Assembly (NCBI GenBank): GCA_947259725.1 | Contig: CAMYNM010000016.1 | Span: forward strand, 102,250 to 166,249 | From: CALZIK01 sp945787635 | GTDB lineage: Bacteria; Acidobacteriota; Thermoanaerobaculia; Multivoradales; JAHEKO01 | Direction of reading: 5' to 3' | Length of the DNA: 64,000 nucleotides | Shown: piece by piece, positions 58,139 through 64,000 of the stretch | How positions within the stretch are numbered: position 1 is the stretch's first letter | Layout of the letters: each line of letters begins with the position of its first letter | Program-made: the position numbers and the translations under genes | The notes under the pieces: generated by a model | What the model saw: the letters and a program-made list of their open reading frames with translations, nothing else | Databases searched by the model: none | What the model was told of the DNA's origin: nothing

Positions 58139-60085
58139 CTAGCCGACGGCCGATGGATCGAGCGGTAGCGTAACGGTCACCCGGGTGCCCCGGCCCTCCT
58201 CGCTGGCCAGATCGAGGGTGCCCTGGTGCCGGTCCACGGTCTGCCGGACGAGCACCAATCCCAGGCCGGTCCCGAGCGGAGTCATGCGCCTGGCGTTGCT
58301 GGCTCGAAAGAACTCGCGAAAGAGCTTGGCCTGTTCAGAGCTGGGAATCCCGATGCCTGTGTCTTCGACTTCGATCCGAACGTGACCTTCATCAGGCTGA
58401 TCGACCCGGACCTCGACCGAGCCACCCTCGGGCGTGTACTTGATCGCGTTCGAGACCAGATTCTCCATGAGCTGCTCGAGCAGTCCGACGCCGCTCGGTA
58501 CCTGCGGTAGCCGGTCGGCCGCCGAAACCCGCAAGGTGACTCCCCTCGCGGCCGCCTCATTTCGAAACATCTGCTCGGTCTGTCCGGAGAGGGCTTGGAG
58601 GTCGACCACGCAGTCCTCGATCTCGCGGGTTCGGTCGCGCGTACGAGCGATTGCAAGGAGCTCGCCGATCGTTCGGTCCAGCGAGCGGAGACGCTCTTCC
58701 AGGCGGTCGAGCTGCTCTTGCTGCGGCGGTGCCAGCTCGCCGAGGTAGCCCCCGGTCAGGAGGTCTGCGATGCTCAGGCTCGCTCCGAGCGGTGACCGCA
58801 GGTTGTGAGCGACCTCGAGCATGAACTCGGTGCGTTCGTGCATGAGCGCTTCGACCGCCTCGTGGGCCCGCGCATGGTCGATGGCGATCGCGACCAGCTC
58901 GGCGGCCAGCTGGAGGAAGTCCAGATCTCGAGGGCCGAAGCTCCGGCGGTCGTAAAAGCCCAGCGTTCCGATCACGCGGTCTTCGACCTTGAGCGGCGCG
59001 AGGACGGCATGGCGAATGCCGAGCTTGCGCAGCTCGACCTGCAGTTGAACCTGGTCGCCGACATCGAGCCGGCTCTCGACCAGGAGACCCTCTTCGATCA
59101 CGCGGCGGTTGACCGGACTTCGATCGAGGTGGATGATCTGCTGGTCAACGAGGCCGGCAGGAAACCCATCGGCGGCGACGTACCGGAGAGTGCGGCTGTC
59201 TTCGCTCAAGAGCTTGACTGCAACGGCTTGCACCTCGCTCACCGTCGACAACTCGGCGGTGACCGCGTCCAGAACCGGCTGCATTCTTCGCTGGGCGCCG
59301 ATCTCCGAGAGCATGCGATAGAGACTGTGGAGACGCTCGTTGGCCCAGGACAGGTCTGAGCTCGCATCGGCGAGATCCCCCACGCGATCCCGGAGTCGGT
59401 TCATGATCCGGCTCACCAAACCGACGGTCACGAATAGCGTGACGGTGAAGGCGGAAAGCGCGAGGGCGGCGTGGACCGGTTGGTCCAGGTAGTGGAGAGG
59501 CGCACCCCGGAAGTGGATGGGGTGACCATAGAGCCAGCCGAGTTGCTGCCCGGCGAGAAAGAGCCATAGACCTCCAGCTGCGACTCCGGCGAGAAGGTAG
59601 GCGGTGCCGGGGTGAAACTGGATCGCCGCGAGGATGACGTGGAAGATCAAGAAGACCGCGAGCGGGCTGGAAGCGCCGCCGGTGAAGTGGATGAGCAGGA
59701 ACATCGCGGCGTAGTCGGCGATGACCTCGGCGGTGGTGAAGAACCGGCTGAGAGCTGGGTCGGATTCCAGACGGCTGCGGTAGCGGCTGAGTGCCAGCGC
59801 AAGCAGCGCGTTGTAGACCGGGCTGGCGAGAGCGATGAGAAGAATGGGCAACACCGGGAACTCGAAGCCGAGCAGCCTGCCGGTGACAACGGCCAGGAGC
59901 ATCAGCGGAGCTACCGCCCAGCGCAGGCGGATGTGCCAGGAGCCCTGACGCCCCCAGAGCTGCGGCAACCCAGCCTGACCGGCGGCCTGCTGGCTCGCGA
60001 ACCGGCCCGTCGGCGGGACAGTGTCGCCCGGTTTCCCATGCAGCCTTGCCGGCGTCGCCGATTGAGTCTGCAAACGGTCGTTCAT
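58139..60085 (-). CDS. Membrane-bound GAF-domain sensor histidine kinase
   Basis: The protein has 648 residues. About six transmembrane helices lie at 50-215 (WAVAPLMLLAVVTGRLLGFE, HVILAAIQFHPGTAYLLAGV). A GAF domain follows (about 250-400; VQAVAVKLLSEDSRTLRYVA), then HisKA with FMLEVAHNLRSPLGASLS (His near 427) and HATPase (LMENLVSNAIKYTPEGG, GTGLGLVLVRQ). The N-terminal 50 residues are cytosolic. The ATG has GAGACAGG ahead. It converges on the hox operon regulator and is divergent from hypF. The GAF domain may sense redox or a small ligand, so a hydrogenase-linked signal is plausible but not shown. Confidence 0.9.
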   Translation of the reverse strand: MNDRLQTQSATPARLHGKPGDTVPPTGRFASQQAAGQAGLPQLWGRQGSWHIRLRWAVAPLMLLAVVTGRLLGFEFPVLPILLIALASPVYNALLALALSRYRSRLESDPALSRFFTTAEVIADYAAMFLLIHFTGGASSPLAVFLIFHVILAAIQFHPGTAYLLAGVAAGGLWLFLAGQQLGWLYGHPIHFRGAPLHYLDQPVHAALALSAFTVTLFVTVGLVSRIMNRLRDRVGDLADASSDLSWANERLHSLYRMLSEIGAQRRMQPVLDAVTAELSTVSEVQAVAVKLLSEDSRTLRYVAADGFPAGLVDQQIIHLDRSPVNRRVIEEGLLVESRLDVGDQVQLQVELRKLGIRHAVLAPLKVEDRVIGTLGFYDRRSFGPRDLDFLQLAAELVAIAIDHARAHEAVEALMHERTEFMLEVAHNLRSPLGASLSIADLLTGGYLGELAPPQQEQLDRLEERLRSLDRTIGELLAIARTRDRTREIEDCVVDLQALSGQTEQMFRNEAAARGVTLRVSAADRLPQVPSGVGLLEQLMENLVSNAIKYTPEGGSVEVRVDQPDEGHVRIEVEDTGIGIPSSEQAKLFREFFRASNARRMTPLGTGLGLVLVRQTVDRHQGTLDLASEEGRGTRVTVTLPLDPSAVG

Positions 60086-60202
60086 CCTGTCTCTCGGGAA
60101 GAGGGTGAGGCGCCGACGGCGCCTTGCTCGCGGCGGCGTCCGGCCCAATGGTGCGCTTGGAAGCCGCGTTTCAGCTTGAAATGCGTCTGCAACTTCGAGC
60201 AA

Positions 60203-60266
60203 CACCCGAAGGGGTGGGAGTGCGCGGAGTCCTTCCAGTGAAGCTCGGGGCACACCCGTCGGGGTG
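60203..60266. promoter_or_regulatory. Two matching hairpins between the histidine kinase gene and hypF
   Basis: CACCC-GAAG-GGGTG (60203-60216) and CACCC-GTCG-GGGTG (60253-60266) share the same stem and flanks (ACACCC and GGGGTGGGA) with changed loops, exactly 50 bp apart. They could be binding sites for one regulator or RNA hairpins in the hypF leader. The remainder of 60086-60337 shows nothing else clear. Confidence 0.4.
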
Positions 60267-60337
60267 GGACGCTTCCCGGCCGTTGGAGTCGAGCCTCGAG
60301 ATACGCCGCCGGCGTAGGATTGCGCCGAGGATTCGAA

Positions 60338-62692
60338 ATGTCTTCGGCAGTCGCACAACGACTGCGCCTCGAGATCTCGGGCGCGGTTCAAGGGGTCGGT
60401 TTCAGACCGTTCGTGTATCGACTGGCCCGCGAAGCGAATCTTGCGGGGTGGGTGCTCAACGACAACCGCGGCGTCGTGCTCGAGGTCGAGGGCAGCCGAG
60501 CTGCGCTTCAGAGGTTTGCTGCAAGGATCACCGACGAGCATCCGGCTCACGCGGTGCTTCACGACCTGAAGACGATCTGGCTGGAGCCCGCGGGACTCGT
60601 GGGCTTCGAGATCCGGTCCAGCAACGGCGCCGGCGGCAGGACGGTCGCCGTTCTTCCGGAGATCGCCGCCTGCGCCGAGTGCCTCCGCGAGGTGTTCGAT
60701 CCCGACGATCGCCGCTTCGGCTATCCGTTCACCAACTGCACGAACTGCGGTCCCCGGTTCTCGATCATCGAGTCGCTGCCCTATGACCGGCCCAACACCA
60801 CGATGCGGGGATTCGCGATGTGCGCGCGTTGCCGCCGAGAGTACGAAGACCCCGCCGACCGGCGCTTTCACGCGCAGCCGAACGCCTGCGCCGCTTGTGG
60901 CCCCAGGCTCGAGCTCTGGGACGGCGAGGGCACCGAGCGCTTGGTCCGGCAAGAGGCACTCGAGGCCGCGGCCGAGGCGGTGCGGCAGGGCGGCATCCTC
61001 GCAATCAAGGGGTTGGGTGGCTTCCATCTCGTGGTGGACGCCGCCGCCGCCCGGGCGGTTGCCGAGCTCAGGCGCCGCAAAGGCCGCTATGAGAAGCCAC
61101 TCGCGCTGATGGTGCGGAATCTGGACGAGGCGGCTCGGGTGGTCGGCCTTCCGGCGGGGGCCGCGGAGCTTCTGGCCTCGGCGCAGGCGCCGATCGTGCT
61201 GTTGCCTCGGCATTCCGACGCGCGAATCGCGCAAGAGGTGGCGCCGGGCAATCCTCGGCTGGGCGTGATGCTGGCGTACACGCCGTTGCACCATCTGCTG
61301 CTCGCGGATCTCGGCTTTCCGGTCGTCGCGACGAGCGGCAACCTCTCCGACGAGCCGATCGCGATCTCCAATGCCGAAGCCGCGGAGAGGCTGCGCGGCA
61401 TTGCCGACGTCTTCTTGTTCCACGATCGGCCGATCGCACGTCACGTGGACGACAGCGTGTTCCATCTGGTCGGGGGGCGCCCCCAACCCCTTCGTCGCGC
61501 TCGCGGCTGGGCTCCGATGCCATTGACCGTGCCCGCCGAGCTGCCGAGCGTTCTCGGTGTCGGTGCGCACCTCAAGAACACCGTGGCGCTGTCGGTCGGC
61601 GCCAGCGTGCTTCTGAGCCAGCACATCGGCGACATGGAGACCCCGCAGGCGATTGCGGCGTTCGAGCGGGTGATCGCGGACTTTCTCGCCCTCTACGACA
61701 CTCGACCGGTCGCCGTAGCGCACGATCTGCACCCCGAATATCACTCGACGCGTTGGCTTCGGGGAATGAAGCGGGACGCGGCCGGCGCTGGGGATTCGCC
61801 GGCGAATTCGCTGGCGGACTTGCCGACCGTCGCGGTGCAGCACCATCACGCCCACCTCGCAGCCTGCCTGGCCGACAACAACGACACACGCGAAGCACTC
61901 GGCGTGATCTGGGACGGCACCGGATACGGACCCGACGGAACCGTCTGGGGAGGCGAGTTTCTTCTGGGCGATGCCGCGAGCTTCGAGCGAGTCGCCTCGT
62001 TGCGTCCTTTCCGGCTGGCCGGCGGCGACGCGGCGGTGAAAGAGCCGCGGCGAGTCGCCCTGGCCCTTCTGTGGGAGATTTACGGGCGAGCCGCACTCGG
62101 GCGCGAAGAGCTGGCCGCGATTCGAAGCGTCGAGGCACACGAGCGGCGACCCCTGGAACGGATGCTCGCCGATGGGTTCGGGTCGCCGTGGACGACGAGC
62201 GCGGGCCGGCTCTTCGACGCCGTGGCGGCGCTTCTGGACCTGCGCCAGAAGGTGTCCCACGAGGGCCAGGCGGCGATGGAGCTCGAGTTCACCGCCGAGG
62301 GTGCGGAACGCGACGCCTATCCCCTGCCGCTGGTTGCCGGGTGTTCGGCAATGGGCGGCACGGCCGGCGCTCCTCGGGTGCTCGACTGGGAGCCCATGGT
62401 CCGGGCGATTCTCGACGATGTCCGGCGGGGAACGGCGAGCGGTATGATCGCGGCGGGTTTTCATCGCGGCTTGGTAGAGGGCATTGCAGAGGTTGCCCGG
62501 GAGGTCGGATGCGAGCGGGTCGCCCTGTCGGGCGGCTGCTTCCAAAACCGCCTGCTATGCGAGTGGGCGGCCAAGCGGCTAGGCGGCGAAGGATTCGAGG
62601 TTTTGATGCATCAACGCTTGCCCCCCAACGACGGCAGCATCAGCTTCGGGCAGGTGATGGTCGCGGCGGCTCGGCTCGAGATAGGAGTATGA
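60338..62692 (+). CDS. hypF: Hydrogenase maturation carbamoyltransferase HypF
   Basis: This 784-residue enzyme makes the thiocarboxamide on HypE that becomes the cyanide ligands. Domains in order are: acylphosphatase (SGAVQGVGFRPFVYRLA), zinc fingers (CAECLREVFD, TNCTNCGPRF, CARCRREYED, NACAACGP), YrdC-like (GGILAIKGLGGFHLVVDA, TSGNLSDEPI) and Kae1-like with the metal His in QHHHAHLAACLAD. Length fits HypF. ATG at 60338 is chosen over TTG at 60320 for its GAGGA spacing. hypC follows by four bases. Confidence 0.95.
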   Translation: MSSAVAQRLRLEISGAVQGVGFRPFVYRLAREANLAGWVLNDNRGVVLEVEGSRAALQRFAARITDEHPAHAVLHDLKTIWLEPAGLVGFEIRSSNGAGGRTVAVLPEIAACAECLREVFDPDDRRFGYPFTNCTNCGPRFSIIESLPYDRPNTTMRGFAMCARCRREYEDPADRRFHAQPNACAACGPRLELWDGEGTERLVRQEALEAAAEAVRQGGILAIKGLGGFHLVVDAAAARAVAELRRRKGRYEKPLALMVRNLDEAARVVGLPAGAAELLASAQAPIVLLPRHSDARIAQEVAPGNPRLGVMLAYTPLHHLLLADLGFPVVATSGNLSDEPIAISNAEAAERLRGIADVFLFHDRPIARHVDDSVFHLVGGRPQPLRRARGWAPMPLTVPAELPSVLGVGAHLKNTVALSVGASVLLSQHIGDMETPQAIAAFERVIADFLALYDTRPVAVAHDLHPEYHSTRWLRGMKRDAAGAGDSPANSLADLPTVAVQHHHAHLAACLADNNDTREALGVIWDGTGYGPDGTVWGGEFLLGDAASFERVASLRPFRLAGGDAAVKEPRRVALALLWEIYGRAALGREELAAIRSVEAHERRPLERMLADGFGSPWTTSAGRLFDAVAALLDLRQKVSHEGQAAMELEFTAEGAERDAYPLPLVAGCSAMGGTAGAPRVLDWEPMVRAILDDVRRGTASGMIAAGFHRGLVEGIAEVAREVGCERVALSGGCFQNRLLCEWAAKRLGGEGFEVLMHQRLPPNDGSISFGQVMVAAARLEIGV

Positions 62693-62696
62693 AGTC

Positions 62697-62987
62697 ATGT
62701 GTCTAGGCGTTCCGGGCAAGGTGGTTTCGATTCAGGAAAACCCGATCGGCATGACCATGGGTCGGGTGAGCTTCGCTGGCATCGTCAAAGAGGTCTGCCT
62801 CGCCTACACCCCGGAGGCCGAGGTGGGTGACTACGTCGTCGTGCATGTCGGATTCGCGATCAGCACGATCGACCAGGACGAGGCGGTGAAGGTGTTCGAG
62901 TACCTGGAGGAGATGGGAGAGCTCGCCGAGCTCGACGTTCCGCAGCCGGGTGCGGAGACCTCGAGCGGCGGAGGCGGGGCGCCATGA
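62697..62987 (+). CDS. hypC: Hydrogenase assembly chaperone HypC
   Basis: This 96-residue OB-fold chaperone starts MCLGVPGKVVSI; Cys2 is the residue that carries the Fe(CN)2CO unit after Met removal. VGDYVVVHVGFAI is the second family motif. The C-terminal 20 residues are Gly/Ser-rich and extra. The ATG lies four bases after hypF, and its stop overlaps hypD (ATGA). Confidence 0.95.
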   Translation: MCLGVPGKVVSIQENPIGMTMGRVSFAGIVKEVCLAYTPEAEVGDYVVVHVGFAISTIDQDEAVKVFEYLEEMGELAELDVPQPGAETSSGGGGAP

Positions 62988-64000
62988 GATTCGTGGACGA
63001 GTATCGATCGGAGCCCGAGGCGCGGAAGTTCGTCGACGCGATTCGTGGCGTCGTCACGCGGCCCTGGAGCCTGATGGAAATCTGCGGAGGCCAGACCCAT
63101 ACGCTGATCAAGTCGGGCATCGATCGGCTTCTGCCCGAGGAGGTCGCCCTGGTTCACGGCCCGGGATGCCCGGTCTGCGTCACGCCGCTCGAGATGATCG
63201 AGCGCGCGCTCGCCATCGCGCGTCGGCCGGAGGTGCTGTTCACGTCGTTCGGCGACATGCTGCGGGTGCCGGGCACCCGTTCGGATTTGCTGAGGGTCAA
63301 ATCGGAGGGCGGTGACGTGCGCATCGTCTATTCCCCTCTCGACGCGGTCGAGCTGGCCGAACAGCATCCGGATCGACAGGTGGTGTTCTTCGCCGTGGGC
63401 TTCGAGACCACGGCGCCGGCAAACGCGATGGCGGTTTGGGCGGCGAGCGAAAAGCGGTTGGAGAACTTTTCGATCCTGTGCTCGCACGTTCTCGTGCCCC
63501 CGGCCATGGAGGCGATCCTGAGCTCCCCGAACAATCGCGTGCAGGGTTTCATGGCCGCTGGGCACGTGTGCGCGGTGATGGGCTTTTGGCAATACGGGCC
63601 GATCGCCGAGAAGTACGAGATCCCGATCGTGGTCACCGGCTTCGAGCCGCTGGATCTCCTGCAAGGCTGCTACATGACCCTGCGGGCTCTCGAGGAGGGG
63701 CGTTGGGGAGTCGAGAATCAGTACACCCGCTCGGTGAGCTACGAGGGCAACCGCCCGGCGCAGGACCTTCTGGAACGTGTCTTCGAGCCGTGTGATCGAG
63801 CCTGGCGCGGCATCGGCACCATTCCGCGCAGCGGCTACCGGTTGCGCGCGGAGTATGAGCCCTACGATGCCGAGACGCGCTTCGAGGTCGGCGACATCGA
63901 GGCGGCGGAAGCCGAGGAATGCATCGCCGGCGAGATCCTCCAAGGCCTCAAGAAACCGCATGAATGCTCGGCATTCGGCACCCGGTGCACGCCCGAGAAT
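62984..64000 (+). CDS. hypD: Hydrogenase maturation protein HypD (truncated by the window edge)
   Basis: The visible 339 residues are most of the protein (usual length about 370). HypD assembles the Fe(CN)2CO unit with HypC. Typical phrases are LMEICGGQTHTLIKSGI with the essential Cys, VHGPGCPVCVTPLEMI, FTSFGDMLRVPG, FFAVGFETTAP, TGFEPLDLLQG, and ECSAFGTRCTPE near the edge with the [4Fe-4S] Cys. The frame is open at base 64000. hypE, hypA and hypB are expected further on or elsewhere. Confidence 0.95.
   Translation, partial: MRFVDEYRSEPEARKFVDAIRGVVTRPWSLMEICGGQTHTLIKSGIDRLLPEEVALVHGPGCPVCVTPLEMIERALAIARRPEVLFTSFGDMLRVPGTRSDLLRVKSEGGDVRIVYSPLDAVELAEQHPDRQVVFFAVGFETTAPANAMAVWAASEKRLENFSILCSHVLVPPAMEAILSSPNNRVQGFMAAGHVCAVMGFWQYGPIAEKYEIPIVVTGFEPLDLLQGCYMTLRALEEGRWGVENQYTRSVSYEGNRPAQDLLERVFEPCDRAWRGIGTIPRSGYRLRAEYEPYDAETRFEVGDIEAAEAEECIAGEILQGLKKPHECSAFGTRCTPEN

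Noticed and set aside
60086..62545. Very long minus-strand open frame running on from the histidine kinase gene and opposite hypF
   Set aside because: Its translation is Arg/His/Gly-rich with no domain, and hypF on the plus strand has complete motifs. The kinase starts at 60085.
1..64000. Prophage, integron, CRISPR or transposon island
   Set aside because: No integrase, transposase, phage structural gene, tRNA-linked repeat or spaced repeat array was seen; the palindromic element at 49276 is the only mobile-like sequence.

Overview
The window is GC-rich bacterial chromosome, densely coded on both strands, with many ATGA or GTGA stop/start overlaps. No gap between genes exceeds 300 bases; the longest are 10877-11158, 46977-47242 and 60086-60337. 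I saw no rRNA, tRNA, transposase, integrase or CRISPR array. The gene set points to a Gram-negative, facultatively or strictly anaerobic heterotroph: TonB-dependent receptor, SCO1, a Tat-exported multicopper oxidase, a Ser/Thr kinase with a TPR tail, B12-dependent ribonucleotide reductase, anaerobic benzoyl-CoA degradation and an NAD-linked [NiFe] hydrogenase. The kinase-TPR, DUF2911-TPR and secreted proteins of unknown function recall Acidobacteriota (for example Thermoanaerobaculia). That placement is an impression from family content, not a phylogenetic result.

Left part (1-25 kb). An operon at the edge joins a DUF432-like protein, a MscS channel and a membrane-anchored TIR protein. Next come an LDHD-type FAD oxidase, a MATE exporter, a fatty acyl-CoA ligase, an ECF sigma/anti-sigma pair translationally coupled to a shortened MscS channel, an outer-membrane protein of unknown function, a channel built of repeated TM-helix segments, a DUF2911-TPR protein, a Ser/Thr kinase, a semialdehyde dehydrogenase, small unknown proteins, and gdhA followed by a receiver/ATP-grasp (PPDK-like) protein. 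The gdhA leader can form a compact H-type pseudoknot directly upstream of its ribosome binding site.

Middle part (25-44.5 kb). SCO1, a FecA-like TonB receptor and a 47-residue Cys-rich protein are followed by fxsA, a ribbon-helix-helix/nucleotidyltransferase fusion with its own promoter and tandem operator, a HemN-like radical SAM protein, a multicopper oxidase and nrdJ. A complete minus-strand operon, tetR-had-oah-dch-bcrC-bcrB-bcrA-bcrD, encodes ATP-dependent benzoyl-CoA dearomatisation and the following steps to ring opening. A hemerythrin-like gene diverges from tetR with no intergenic space.

Right part (44.5-64 kb). DUF533 and TPR proteins, a PAS hybrid kinase, an AhpD-like protein, a 160-bp palindromic (MITE-like) element, an SGNH esterase, a GNAT acetyltransferase and an OFA-like transporter lead into a group 3d [NiFe] hydrogenase operon, hoxF-U-Y-H-W plus a response regulator. 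A GAF histidine kinase converges on it, and hypF-hypC-hypD (cut by the right edge) follow. Together these genes could let reducing equivalents from aromatic or fatty acid oxidation be exchanged between NADH and H2. That link is inference.
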